Position numbers and translations under genes: made by a program
NCBI RefSeq assembly: GCF_007004665.1
Contig: NZ_ML660066.1
Span: 19,779-83,778, forward strand
Direction: 5' to 3'
From: Denitrobaculum tricleocarpae
Lineage (GTDB): Bacteria; Pseudomonadota; Alphaproteobacteria; Kiloniellales; Kiloniellaceae
DNA: 64,000 nucleotides
Shown: positions 21,079 to 29,558 of the stretch, one piece after another
Layout: each line of letters begins with the position of its first letter
Position numbering within the stretch: position 1 is the stretch's first letter
Notes under the pieces: generated by a model
Told to the model about the DNA's origin: nothing
Database searches by the model: none
Seen by the model: only the letters and a program-made list of their open reading frames with translations

Positions 21079-21515
21079 TGTGAAGCCCCCGTCCGCATCA
21101 GAGGCACAGTGCGTTTACCGTTGCCATTGCTGTCGCTGTTACCGGCCTTCTTCGGGGGCTCAGGTGCATTGCGCAGAATTTCTTCGATAATGTCTTCCAG
21201 ACCTTCACTGTCCTGACTGTCGCTCACCTGAGATTCGCGAACCGGCAGGTCGTCCAGATGCACAACCTGTTCGGCAAGAAGTGGCGCAAAATCCAGATGA
21301 CGTTCGGACAGATCCGCCAGATGCGAGGGCTGGTTCAGGAAGCTCCATTCCGCCTCGAGCACCCGGATCGCTTCGCTGTCCTGCTGCATTTCGGCGCGGG
21401 CGATCCCCAGCTCGGTCTCAAGTTCCTGAACCTTGTACTTGATATGAAAGGCGAACCAGATCGACAGAGCGCAGGCTGCCAGCCAGGCACAGAGGGCTAG
21501 CTTGTTCATGCTCAT
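21075..21515 (-). CDS. ftsL: Cell division protein FtsL
   Basis: FtsL is a small bitopic protein that activates FtsWI through the FtsQLB complex. The 146-residue product has one N-terminal membrane segment ([18 protein letters not shown]) followed by a coiled coil. The sequence [22 protein letters not shown] is characteristic of alphaproteobacterial FtsL. The family is weakly conserved, so position between rsmH and ftsI is part of the evidence. Both ends are ATGA overlaps. Confidence 0.9.
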   Translation of the reverse strand: MSMNKLALCAWLAACALSIWFAFHIKYKVQELETELGIARAEMQQDSEAIRVLEAEWSFLNQPSHLADLSERHLDFAPLLAEQVVHLDDLPVRESQVSDSQDSEGLEDIIEEILRNAPEPPKKAGNSDSNGNGKRTVPLMRTGASQ

Positions 21516-22534
21516 GCGGCTTCCTCCACCCAGGGGGCCGCTGAAGTGCGCCGTGCGGCGCGCAGCCGGGCCGAACGGGAGCGGGGGTTCACGGCAGTTT
21601 CGTCGTCCGCCGGACCCTTTGCGCCCTTGAACAGCAATTCAAAGGTCGCTGCCGGGGAGCGATCGTCGTTGTTGGCGGGCAGGTGCCGCGAACCGCGTGG
21701 TGCAGCGCCGCAGCGTTCGATCAGGAACCGCTTAACGGCGCGATCCTCCAATGAGTGGAACGAGACCACCACGAGGCGTCCGCCAGGGGCCAGCAAGCGC
21801 TCTGCAGCGCGCAAGCCGCGATGCAGTTCGCCCAGTTCGTCATTGACGTAAATCCGCAGGCCCTGGAAGGTGCGGGTTGCCGGGTCGATGTTGTCGTCGC
21901 GCTTCTTTCCGCCCGCGGGGCGAACCACTTTACGAACGATGTCAGCCAATTGGCCGGTCCGCTCGATGCGGTTCTCGCGCCGTGCGTTGACAATCGCGCG
22001 GGCAACCTGACGGGCCCGGCGTTCTTCGCCGAAGTGGAAGATAATGTCCGCGAGCTCGCCTTCGGACAGGCTGTTGATCACGTCGGCAGCACTCGGGCGC
22101 TCGCTGTCTGCCGAACCCTCCATACGCATGTCCAGTTCGGCGTCGTAGCGGAATGAAAACCCGCGTTCCGCCTGGTCGAGCTGCATGGAGGAAACGCCGA
22201 GATCCAGGACCACGCCATCGACTTTATCGATGCCTTCCCGTTGCAAGAGACTGTCCATATCTCCGAAGCAGCCTTCGACAATCAAAAGCTTGCCGTTGAA
22301 GCGCGCGACCATTTCCTGGCCGGCCCTGATCGCCGTGACATCCCGGTCGATTGCAACGACACGGCAATCCGCGCTCTCCAGAATCGCACTGCTGTAACCA
22401 CCGGCGCCGAAGGTGCCGTCGGTATAGGTTTCCCCGTCGCGGGGGGCGAGTGCGGCCAGCACCTCGCGCAGCATGACAGAGATGTGCGGGGCGTCTTGCT
22501 TGGCTGCGAATGTCTTTGAACGTGGCTCCGTCAC
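21512..22534 (-). CDS. rsmH: 16S rRNA (cytosine-1402-N4) methyltransferase RsmH
   Basis: RsmH (formerly MraW) methylates C1402 of 16S rRNA in the ribosomal P site using S-adenosylmethionine. The 340-residue protein has the SAM loop [14 protein letters not shown] and the RsmH motif [16 protein letters not shown]. The C-terminal sequences [15 protein letters not shown] and [15 protein letters not shown] are also typical. It begins with GTG (22534), which overlaps the mraZ stop as GTGA. It is the second gene of the dcw cluster. Confidence 0.97.
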   Translation of the reverse strand: MTEPRSKTFAAKQDAPHISVMLREVLAALAPRDGETYTDGTFGAGGYSSAILESADCRVVAIDRDVTAIRAGQEMVARFNGKLLIVEGCFGDMDSLLQREGIDKVDGVVLDLGVSSMQLDQAERGFSFRYDAELDMRMEGSADSERPSAADVINSLSEGELADIIFHFGEERRARQVARAIVNARRENRIERTGQLADIVRKVVRPAGGKKRDDNIDPATRTFQGLRIYVNDELGELHRGLRAAERLLAPGGRLVVVSFHSLEDRAVKRFLIERCGAAPRGSRHLPANNDDRSPAATFELLFKGAKGPADDETAVNPRSRSARLRAARRTSAAPWVEEAA

Positions 22535-22995
22535 TTTGCGGCGCCTCCGCTATCTCCCATGGGAACGGTTAGGTTCTGCTGCCGCGCCCGCTCACGGGCC
22601 TGGGCTTTTTGCTCTTCAAGAGCGGCCGGCTGCCAGATCTGAAACTGCCGACCTTTGCCGACAAAGGCGGCGCGTTCGGTGATGCCGGCATGCTCGATCA
22701 AGGGCGCGGGCAGAATGATCCGGCCTTCGCTGTCAAAAGGCAGCTGCAGCGAATCAGCGAAGATCATGGTCGCCAGATCGTCTTGGGTTTCCGAGAAAAA
22801 ATCGTAACTCGAAACCTGGTCGTTTAATTTTTCAATGAAATCCATGCCGCAGGCTTCGATGGCGTCCGCGCGGTATGAGCGAAAGGCCACGATGCCGTTA
22901 TAGGACTGGGACGCGAGCGCCTGGCGGAACGTCGCAGGAACGGAAACACGCCCCTTGCGATCCACCTTGTTCTCGAAGGTGCCAATGAACACCAC
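22531..22995 (-). CDS. mraZ: Transcriptional regulator MraZ
   Basis: MraZ is a DNA-binding protein that represses its own dcw operon in bacteria where it has been tested. The 154-residue product has two tandem SpoVT/AbrB-like domains: [16 protein letters not shown] near the N-terminus and [19 protein letters not shown] in the second half. Translation starts at one of two adjacent GTG codons (22995 or 22992), with AGGAG nine bases upstream. It is the first gene of the cluster, and a matching operator lies about 100-140 bases upstream. Confidence 0.96.
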   Translation of the reverse strand: MVFIGTFENKVDRKGRVSVPATFRQALASQSYNGIVAFRSYRADAIEACGMDFIEKLNDQVSSYDFFSETQDDLATMIFADSLQLPFDSEGRIILPAPLIEHAGITERAAFVGKGRQFQIWQPAALEEQKAQARERARQQNLTVPMGDSGGAAK

Positions 22996-23093
22996 GACCC
23001 GTTACTCCTGCGGCGATTGCCGCTCCATTCACAAACCCAGCTCCGGACATCCGGACCCCATTTTTGGACGCACGAAGTGCCCTAAGTGCCCAT

Positions 23094-23137
23094 TGGGACA
23101 GTTTGGGATATCATGGGTTCTTATGGGTGTCAATGGT
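23094..23137 (-). promoter_or_regulatory. mraZ/dcw promoter overlaid by MraZ boxes
   Basis: On the plus strand TGGG occurs at 23094, 23104, 23114 and 23124, with a degenerate TGGT at 23134, an exact 10-base spacing. MraZ is known in E. coli to bind TGGGN repeats separated by five bases. On the minus strand the same stretch holds TTGACA (23133-23128), a 17-base spacer and TATCCC (23110-23105). The boxes therefore cover the promoter of the whole cluster, fitting self-repression. The -10 matches the consensus poorly. The boxes read towards rnpB rather than towards mraZ. Confidence 0.75.
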
Positions 23138-23584
23138 ACGCAAGTAAAACTATGCGCATTAATAAAGGGTTAACAGTCGTTTTTACGCCTATGGCAGTAT
23201 CGTTTTTCCTCCTTAAACTTGTCTTCACTTACCGGGTGGCAGAAGTTTGTACTAAGAATGTGGATTAATTGTGTTCACTTTATGTTCTGATCATCCAATT
23301 TGCCAGTACAGAAGCAATCTTCGGACAATTCTCAGAACGACACCAAAACCGGGATTTGCGCGCTACCGAAGCAAAAGAACAGGGCTCTTTCTGCCTCTTG
23401 GCGTCTGTTCTTGAGTCTGATTCACCTTGTGCCGCAATTCAACGAAAAACGATCAGGCTCTCTTTCTCCGGTATCTCGTGATTCAGAGCCTCAGACACTG
23501 GAAACGTAGCTTATCTCTATGATATAGGGCGTATTTTAGGGTTTTCACCGTTGTGGTGAAATTTCAGAAAAAGTGAGAAATTAG
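23138..23584. other. Intergenic region between rnpB and the mraZ promoter
   Basis: No gene is supported here. The sequence is AT-richer than its neighbours. A 7-base inverted repeat (TTTCACC at 23543-23549, GGTGAAA at 23555-23561) lies just past the rnpB 3' end but has no T-run in the rnpB direction. It may help define the end of the RNA. Confidence 0.4.
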
Positions 23585-24059
23585 GTGTCAGACGATCTGT
23601 AAGCCGGGTTCTGTCCCCCGCGTTTCCGCGGATGGATGGCCATTCATCTGGGACGCCCGTTGCCGGGCGCCTCGCGCAACTTACCCGGACGGCGACGCGA
23701 AAATCCGCCTGATTCCTGTCGGACAAGCCAACAGAAACCTACCGTCCCTACATAGTTTTGCTCCCGGTGGGGTTTACCTTGCCGCTCACGTCGCCGTGCG
23801 CGCGGTGCGCTCTTACCGCACCCTTTCATCCTGGCCTGCAGGCCCGTCCCATGAAATCCCATAGGGGTGTCCCATGAAATCCCATATGCGGTCGGACCCC
23901 GGCAGGTGGTTTGCTTTCTGTGGCACTTTCCCTGGGGTCGCCCCCGCCGGGCGTTACCCGGCACCGTATTTCCGTGGAGCCCGGACTTTCCTCCCGCCTG
24001 GTAGCCTCGCGAACCACGTCCGCTGCTTGCCAGGGGGCGGCCATCCGACCGTCTGACAC
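23585..24059 (-). ncRNA. rnpB: RNase P RNA (class A, bacterial)
   Basis: This is the catalytic RNA of RNase P, which trims the 5' ends of pre-tRNAs. On the minus strand the 5' and 3' ends pair over 13 bases as helix P1 (24047-24059 with 23585-23597, one G-U pair). The conserved P4 strand GGAAAGTCCGGGC follows a GGCGGGA box. ACAGAACCCGGCTTA near the 3' end supplies the other P4 strand. AGAGCGCACCG, a conserved internal region, is also present. At about 475 nt it is longer than most class A RNAs. The extra length lies in the P12 region, which carries a duplicated 18-base sequence. Confidence 0.93.
23846..23886 (-). repeat. Direct repeat inside the P12 arm of rnpB
   Basis: An 18-base sequence (plus strand GTCCCATGAAATCCCATA) occurs perfectly twice, at 23846-23863 and 23869-23886, with a 23-base period. 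Its core CCCATGAAATCCCA differs at one position from CCCATGATATCCCA in the mraZ operator on the opposite strand. Each copy carries two TGGG boxes 10 bases apart on the rnpB strand. A 12-base palindrome with core CCTGCAGG follows it in the RNA. Confidence 0.85.
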
Positions 24060-24130
24060 ACTTCAGAGTTAGGCCTATTCGCGCCCTGCGTCAATGCTTT
24101 CGCGGCGCCACATTGCCTGCCGGAGAGGTT

Positions 24131-24847
24131 TTAGGCGGTCTCGAGCAGATGCCTCAAGGTGGCACAAGTGGCCGGACCGGGTTCGCCGGAGAGGTGGTCT
24201 GGCCGGAAATGCCGCTGAAAGGCCCGGATGACCGCGCGGGTGTCGTCGTTCAGGACGCCGTCCCGGGAGACCTGATAGCCATAGTCATGGAGCAGGGATT
24301 GCAGCTGCGCGATATCGCACTCGGCATCGGCGTGTTCCGGCAGTGTTTTGAGATCTGGCCAAACGCCGATACCTTCGGCGGCGAGGCGCGGCCAATCGAA
24401 GAATTCACCGGGATCCTCCTTGCGCAACGGCGCAACATCGGAGTGTCCCAGTACCCGGCGCGGCGGGATTGCCTGGCGCTGAAGTATATCCTTCGAGAGC
24501 GCGATCAGAGAGGCCATCTGGGCTTCGGGAAAGGGACGGTAGCCGAACTCGTGACCCGGGTTGATCAGTTCGATCCCGATCGAGCGGGCATTGATGTTGC
24601 TCTCGCCCGCCCAGGAAGCGACCCCGGCGTGCCAGGCCCTCTGTTCTTCCGGAACCAGCCGGTAGGTGACACCGTCTTCATCGATGCAGTAGTGCGCGCT
24701 GACCCGCCCTGGTTCCGCGTTGGGATCGCAAAGTCGTTCAAGCGCTTCTTCACCACTGCGCATTCCCGTGTAGTGCATCAACAGAATGTCGATGGCCTGG
24801 CCGCCGCGGGTGTCATGGTTTGGCGAAGGCCGTTCGACGATACGCAT
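24131..24847 (-). CDS. N-acetylmuramoyl-L-alanine amidase (AmpD/AmiD type) with peptidoglycan-binding domain
   Basis: This enzyme is predicted to cleave the bond between MurNAc and the stem peptide of peptidoglycan fragments. The 238-residue protein has an Amidase_2 domain (about 1-150) with zinc ligands His25, His135 and Asp145 (GHSDVAP...DPG). The likely catalytic Glu93 is in GIELI. A C-terminal PG_binding_1 domain follows (LQSLLHDYGYQVSRDGVLND). No signal peptide is visible, so a cytoplasmic role in wall recycling is possible. However, the two-domain layout resembles AmiD, which is envelope-located in E. coli. It lies 36 bases downstream of the DMT transporter gene. Confidence 0.9.
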   Translation of the reverse strand: MRIVERPSPNHDTRGGQAIDILLMHYTGMRSGEEALERLCDPNAEPGRVSAHYCIDEDGVTYRLVPEEQRAWHAGVASWAGESNINARSIGIELINPGHEFGYRPFPEAQMASLIALSKDILQRQAIPPRRVLGHSDVAPLRKEDPGEFFDWPRLAAEGIGVWPDLKTLPEHADAECDIAQLQSLLHDYGYQVSRDGVLNDDTRAVIRAFQRHFRPDHLSGEPGPATCATLRHLLETA

Positions 24848-24883
24848 AAACTGGATCTCGTTGTTGCTGTCGTGGTGCGGCGT

Positions 24884-25771
24884 CTACTGACGCTCGGCGC
24901 CGGGCGATGCCGTCTTCGGGCGCCGCAGTACGATGATGGCAACCCCCACCACCGTCAAGCAGCCACCCGCGATGAGATAGGGTGTCAGGGCTTCGCCCAG
25001 AAAAAAGACGCCCGCAAAGACACCGATAACCGGCACCAGCAAGGTAAAGGGCATGGCCTGATTAAAGCTGTAGCGCCGCAGGAGCCAATACCAGCAGCCA
25101 TAGCCGAAGACCACCACCATGATGCTCTGGTACAGGACCGCGAAGGTGGCGGGCCAGGGGATCTGGCCGACAGTCTCGATCTGGTTGTCTTCGAAAACCA
25201 GCGATGCGGCCAACAGCATCGGTGTGGCGAAGACGGCCATCCAGGCGTTGAGGGCAAAGCCATCGACGCCCTCCAGGAACTTGATCTGCACATTCGCAAC
25301 GGACCAGGTGCAGGCGGCCGCGATCACCATGAAGAGTGAGAGATACTGGCCATCGAGCCGGGGCTCACCGGCAATCAGGGCGACGCCGACGAAGGCAATG
25401 GCCATGCCCAGCGCGCGGCGCCAGCCGAGCTTGTCCTTGAAAAAGACAGCTGCCAGCAGTGCTGCAAAGGGAACCTGAAGCTGGATCGCAATTGCCGCCG
25501 TGGCGGCATCGAGATCTTTCAGCCCATTGAACATCAGGGAGAAGTGCAAAAGCCCAAGGGTGAAGGCAATGGCCATGACCTGCCGCCAGCGCCCCTTTGG
25601 CGGCTTGACGAATGGAATGAGGACGATGGCGACCAAGGCAAAGCGCAGCGCCATGAAGAGCAGGGGCGGTAAATGCGTCAGGCCGATCTTCGCGACCGCG
25701 AAATTCAAACCCCAAACTAAAGCCACCGCCAAAAAGATGGCCAGATGCAGAGGCGAGATGCTTCCCGGCAT
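24884..25771 (-). CDS. EamA/DMT-superfamily transporter
   Basis: This is a 295-residue inner-membrane transporter with about ten hydrophobic segments, forming two EamA repeats of five. The first opens VALVWGLNFAVAKIGL and the second ends GGCLTVVGVAIIVLRRP. E. coli EamA exports cysteine-pathway metabolites and is the nearest family I recognise, but the substrate here cannot be read from sequence. Its ATG shares one base with the stop codon of the uup gene (TAATG at 25771), so the two are likely co-translated. Confidence 0.88.
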   Translation of the reverse strand: MPGSISPLHLAIFLAVALVWGLNFAVAKIGLTHLPPLLFMALRFALVAIVLIPFVKPPKGRWRQVMAIAFTLGLLHFSLMFNGLKDLDAATAAIAIQLQVPFAALLAAVFFKDKLGWRRALGMAIAFVGVALIAGEPRLDGQYLSLFMVIAAACTWSVANVQIKFLEGVDGFALNAWMAVFATPMLLAASLVFEDNQIETVGQIPWPATFAVLYQSIMVVVFGYGCWYWLLRRYSFNQAMPFTLLVPVIGVFAGVFFLGEALTPYLIAGGCLTVVGVAIIVLRRPKTASPGAERQ

Positions 25772-27630
25772 TAACGCGGCGCGCGGTCTGCTGACAGAGC
25801 CTCGCGCTGCTCTTCGAGCTCCAGCCAGCGTTCCTCGGCGGTGCTGAGTTCACTTCTCGCGGTTTCGAGTTCCGCGGCGAGGCCGAACACGCGCTTTGGG
25901 TCGCCCTCATAGAGTTTCGGGTCGGCGAGCGAGGTCTCCAGCTCCGCCATCCGCGCCGATATCTCTTCCATTCTTTGCGGCAGGCTATCGAGCTCCCGCT
26001 GGTCCTTGTAACTGAGTTTACGCGAAGTGCTCTTGTTACCGGCCGGTTTGACTTGCCGCTGCGGCTGGAGTTTAGGTGGTTTGTCGGCTGCACTCTTGCT
26101 GGCCTTCCCGTTGCGCCGGGCGAGATAGTCGCTGTAGCCGCCGACATATTCCTGCACCTCGCCATCGCCCTCTACGGCAATGATCGAAGTGACGAGGCGA
26201 TCGAGAAAGTCGCGGTCATGGCTGACCAGAAGAAGGGTGCCTTTGTAGCTGTCGAGCACGTCGAGCAGCAGGTCCAGCGTTTCCATATCCAGGTCGTTGG
26301 TCGGCTCGTCCAAGACAATCAGGTTGCTGGGATTGGCGAAGAGGCGCGACAGAAGCAGCCGGTTTTTTTCACCGCCCGAGAGCGTGCGCACCGGCTGGCG
26401 GGCCTGACCGTCATCGAAGAGAAAGTCGCGCAGATAGGCGACCACATGGCGTTGAACGCCTTGCACCATGATCGAGTCGCCACCGTCCGGCGCCAGCGCG
26501 CGCCAGAGCGTGGTGTCCGGATCGAGAGACTCACGCCGCTGGTCGAAGTACACCGGCTTCAGATTGGTTCCGAGTTTGACCGACCCGCTGTCCGGCGCCA
26601 GCTTGCCGATCAGCATCTTGACCAGGGTTGATTTACCGGCACCGTTGGGCCCGAGGATACCGATCCGCTCCCCGCGTTTGATCCGGGTGGAGAAGCTCTC
26701 GATGATCTTTTTCTCACCGCCGGTGCCGTTTGCGTAGGATTTGGAAATCTCCTTGGCCTCGATCACCAGATCGCCGCCGCCCTGGGCCGTGTCGACCGCC
26801 AACTTTGCCGTGCCCGGAGCGCTCAGCCAGTCCCGGCGTTTCGCCCGCAGATCCTGCAGGCGCGCCAGACGTCCCTCGTTGCGCTTGCGCCGGGCCGTGA
26901 CGCCGCGCAGCAGCCATTTTTCCTCACGGTGGATCTGCCGGTCCAGGCGATGTTGTTCCTGCGCCTCGCGGTCCAGCAGTTCCTGTGACCAGTCCTCGAA
27001 GTGCGCGAAGCTTTTGTCCAGGCGCTGAATCCGGCCGCGATCAAGCCAGAGCGTGTTGCGGGTCAGGTTGTTGAGGAAGGTCCGGTCATGACTGATCACC
27101 AACAGGGCGCCCTTGAAACGCGCCAGTTCATCTTCGATCCACTCGATGGTGGGCAGATCCAGATGGTTGGTCGGCTCGTCGAGCAGCAACACGTCAGGTT
27201 CGATAATCAGGGCGCGGGCAAGGGCGCAGCGACGTCCCTCGCCGCCAGAGAGTTCCGCCAGCTGACGATCGCCACCCAGGTTGAGCCTGGCCAGGATCGC
27301 GTCGACCTGATGCCGGGTTGTCGGGTCTTGGTCATGATCCGCACCCAGACCGGCGGCAACGTGATCGGCGACCGTTCCGCCGGGCTCGAAATGCGGATCC
27401 TGGGGCAGATAGGCAACGGTGACGCCCGGCTGGACGAAGCGGCTGCCGCCGTCCAGCTCCTGGACTCCGGCGAGCACACGCAGAAGAGTCGATTTTCCGC
27501 TGCCGTTACGTCCGACCAGGCAGGCCCGGTCTCCGCGGGACAGGCCCATGGAGAGGCTGTCGAACAAGGGGCGCGGGCCGAAAGCGACCTTGGCTTCGTG
27601 AAGCGCAAGAAGAGGAACGGGGGGAGCCAT
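25771..27630 (-). CDS. uup: ABC-F family ATPase, Uup type
   Basis: This soluble protein has two ABC ATPase domains and no membrane segments. ABC-F proteins such as Uup act on ribosomes or DNA rather than as transporters. The first Walker A is GRNGSGKST (residues 40-48) with signature LSGGEGRRCALARAL. The second is GPNGAGKST with signature LSGGEKNRLLLSRLF. A linker rich in basic residues joins them. A C-terminal coiled coil (ELETARSELSTAEERWLELEEQ) matches the Uup subgroup. The length of 619 residues is close to E. coli Uup (635). It heads a unit with the DMT transporter and amidase. Confidence 0.9.
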   Translation of the reverse strand: MAPPVPLLALHEAKVAFGPRPLFDSLSMGLSRGDRACLVGRNGSGKSTLLRVLAGVQELDGGSRFVQPGVTVAYLPQDPHFEPGGTVADHVAAGLGADHDQDPTTRHQVDAILARLNLGGDRQLAELSGGEGRRCALARALIIEPDVLLLDEPTNHLDLPTIEWIEDELARFKGALLVISHDRTFLNNLTRNTLWLDRGRIQRLDKSFAHFEDWSQELLDREAQEQHRLDRQIHREEKWLLRGVTARRKRNEGRLARLQDLRAKRRDWLSAPGTAKLAVDTAQGGGDLVIEAKEISKSYANGTGGEKKIIESFSTRIKRGERIGILGPNGAGKSTLVKMLIGKLAPDSGSVKLGTNLKPVYFDQRRESLDPDTTLWRALAPDGGDSIMVQGVQRHVVAYLRDFLFDDGQARQPVRTLSGGEKNRLLLSRLFANPSNLIVLDEPTNDLDMETLDLLLDVLDSYKGTLLLVSHDRDFLDRLVTSIIAVEGDGEVQEYVGGYSDYLARRNGKASKSAADKPPKLQPQRQVKPAGNKSTSRKLSYKDQRELDSLPQRMEEISARMAELETSLADPKLYEGDPKRVFGLAAELETARSELSTAEERWLELEEQREALSADRAPR

Positions 27631-27651
27631 TTACTTTGATCCGGACTGTCG

Positions 27652-28386
27652 TCAGCTGATTTCGCGCAGTTTGCGGATCTGGTCGTAGGCCGCATTGATA
27701 TTGGCGAGCTTTTCGTTCGCCAGATCAACGAACTCCTGCGGCATACCCTGGGCCATCAGGCGGTCCGGGTGGTTTTCGAGAACCAGTTTGCGGTGAGCGG
27801 ACTTGATCTCGTCGTTGCTGCTGTCGCGCGAAACGCCGAGCAACTGGAAGGGATCAAAGCTGGAGGGACTTACGTTCTCGCCATAAATCCGCTCCCATTG
27901 GCTTTCCGAAAAGCCGAATATCTCGGAGACGTTCGCCAGAAACTGCAACTCGTCGTCGGTCACCTTGCCGTCGGCGCGCGCAATATGGAACAGGCCACGC
28001 ACCAGTTCTTCCAGAACCGCCGGATTGTTCTTGAACATGCGGGCAATCTGTTTCGCGTAGGGCTCAAAACCCTGGGAGTCTTTTCGGGCCTGGTCGAAAA
28101 GCCGCCCGACGTTTTTGACCTCATCGGGCGGAATGCGAAACATCTGCTTGAATGCCGTGACTTCATCGCGGGTGACGACACCATCGGCCTTGGCCATTTT
28201 CGCGCCGAGGACGATAACGCCGATGGTAAAAGCGATCTGTTTGGTCGCGTCACCGGCGTTCTCGTCTGCCGGTGTCTCGCGCAGCTTGTCGACGGCATGA
28301 CCCGCAACGGCACCGATCAGTGCACCGAGGGGACCACCGAGCGCCAAGCCGGCTGCACCTCCAAGAATTTTGCCCCAAATGCTCAT
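27652..28386 (-). CDS. djlA: DjlA-like co-chaperone (TerB and DnaJ domains)
   Basis: The 244-residue protein has a Gly/Ala-rich N-terminal segment (GKILGGAAGLALGGPLGALIGAVAGHAVD) that could insert in the membrane. A TerB-like helical domain (about 40-175) and a C-terminal J domain with the HPD motif (LENHPDRLMAQG) follow. This order matches DjlA, which stimulates DnaK at the membrane. The ATG at 28386 is preferred; the frame extends upstream for 29 codons with no family similarity. It lies 21 bases upstream of uup. Confidence 0.88.
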   Translation of the reverse strand: MSIWGKILGGAAGLALGGPLGALIGAVAGHAVDKLRETPADENAGDATKQIAFTIGVIVLGAKMAKADGVVTRDEVTAFKQMFRIPPDEVKNVGRLFDQARKDSQGFEPYAKQIARMFKNNPAVLEELVRGLFHIARADGKVTDDELQFLANVSEIFGFSESQWERIYGENVSPSSFDPFQLLGVSRDSSNDEIKSAHRKLVLENHPDRLMAQGMPQEFVDLANEKLANINAAYDQIRKLREIS

Positions 28387-28615
28387 CTCGGTGTCTTCCG
28401 GTCCGTCTCTTTCATCTTTTGGGTGTCTTGGCCGTTGCGCCAGGCCGGCTGGTGGCCGAGGTCGTTTTAACAAACCACGGCCGTTTTAACGAACTGCCGC
28501 CCGTAATCAAGTGCAGCTCAACGCTGTTGTCTGACGTGTTATTTCATGCGCAGAAGATGTCGGCAAGCTGATCGCGGCTATATTCTATCCGGCCCGGATG
28601 CCCCGGGCAAAGAGA

Positions 28616-29410
28616 TTACTGAAGCCGTCTTTGCGGTTTGTCGATCCCGCCGATACGTCCGATTCCCGGCAGTTTGATTGCCAGATCCAGAGGATCTACG
28701 CCAAAAGCCAGCCCGAGTACGGAGACTTCCAGCCCTTCTTCAAGACCGGCCATGACCCCCAAAAGACCCAAGGCTGAGAGCTGTACACCGGTCCCACTAG
28801 GGGTTCTTGCGGCCAAAGTGGTGGCGCCGAGATAGTCTTTGCCCACGGCTGTCGGAGGAAGTTCCAGCCTCAGTTCCGGGACTGCGCGCCCAATTGTCGC
28901 GGTGAAGGTGTTTGAATTCGGCCCCGGCCAGGTCTTGTAGTCATTTGCATGGGGGTAGCTCTGGATGGCCAGCTCTATTTTATCGATGACCGCCTCTACC
29001 TTCGGGCCACGCAGGTCCACATAGACCTCTGGCGTCGAACCGAACCAGCGCCGGTCCGGAGCTCCGTCACGGCGAACCAGGGGAGAGCGCCCGCCCCAAA
29101 AGCGCCAGCCAATCACTTCATAGGTCGAAAACTCAGTTGCATTCTCTCGTTTCACCGAAACCCAGGTGTGGACGGCAAAAGCACCCCGCCAGCCAAACGC
29201 GCGCGCGCCATAGACCTGTACCACCGGTTCCCGAACGAACGCCGGGTCCGGCGCCAGCCCCGTACTCGCGCGGCTTGCCTCGGACCAACTGCGCGAAACA
29301 TTGACCTGTCCGGTGACGGCAGCCATCAGCGGACCCGCCAAAAGCAGGATAACCGCGAGCCCCAGATTTCGGAGGATACGGGCGACACTCTTAAAAACAC
29401 TCCGTTTCAT
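28616..29410 (-). CDS. DUF3750 domain protein, exported
   Basis: The 264-residue protein has an N-terminal signal or anchor segment (NLGLAVILLLAGPLMAAVTG). A domain follows with the sequence YGARAFGWRGAFAVHTWVSVK, then WRFWGG, then a motif around YPHANDYKTWPGPNSNTFTA. This matches the DUF3750 family, whose function is not known to me. The Asn/His/Cys-poor NxNTF motif hints at an enzyme-like pocket, but this is speculation. It stands alone on the minus strand, facing away from the divergent oxoprolinase gene. Confidence 0.75.
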   Translation of the reverse strand: MKRSVFKSVARILRNLGLAVILLLAGPLMAAVTGQVNVSRSWSEASRASTGLAPDPAFVREPVVQVYGARAFGWRGAFAVHTWVSVKRENATEFSTYEVIGWRFWGGRSPLVRRDGAPDRRWFGSTPEVYVDLRGPKVEAVIDKIELAIQSYPHANDYKTWPGPNSNTFTATIGRAVPELRLELPPTAVGKDYLGATTLAARTPSGTGVQLSALGLLGVMAGLEEGLEVSVLGLAFGVDPLDLAIKLPGIGRIGGIDKPQRRLQ

Positions 29411-29493
29411 CGCAAAACGCTGCCATGCATCTGTGACCTAATAAAGGCAACTTAAAGTGAAGTGTCGAGTTTTCCACTCGAAACAACATTATA

Positions 29494-29523
29494 TTGACAT
29501 TTTATCTATAAATTGTTTATAAA
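29494..29523 (+). promoter_or_regulatory. Promoter and palindromic operator of the oxoprolinase gene
   Basis: TTGACA (29494-29499) and TATAAA (29518-29523) are separated by 18 bases, 35 bases before the start codon. The perfect palindrome TATAAA-ttg-TTTATA (29507-29521) sits between the -35 and -10, where a bound protein would block RNA polymerase. The MarR-type regulator encoded just downstream of the structural gene is the obvious candidate. Confidence 0.65.
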
Positions 29524-29558
29524 ATATATAATACTCCAACAAAGCGAAAGCGACGGAC

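Noticed and set aside
23543..23561. Inverted repeat as the rnpB intrinsic terminator
   Set aside because: In the rnpB direction the stem is not followed by T residues, and it lies more than 20 bases beyond the P1 helix.
23846..23886. Start of a CRISPR array
   Set aside because: Only two repeat units occur with a 5-base gap and no spacers; they sit within a structured RNA gene.
23644..24059. Open frames across the RNase P RNA gene
   Set aside because: The region has the conserved RNase P helices and boxes, so the frames are non-coding coincidences.
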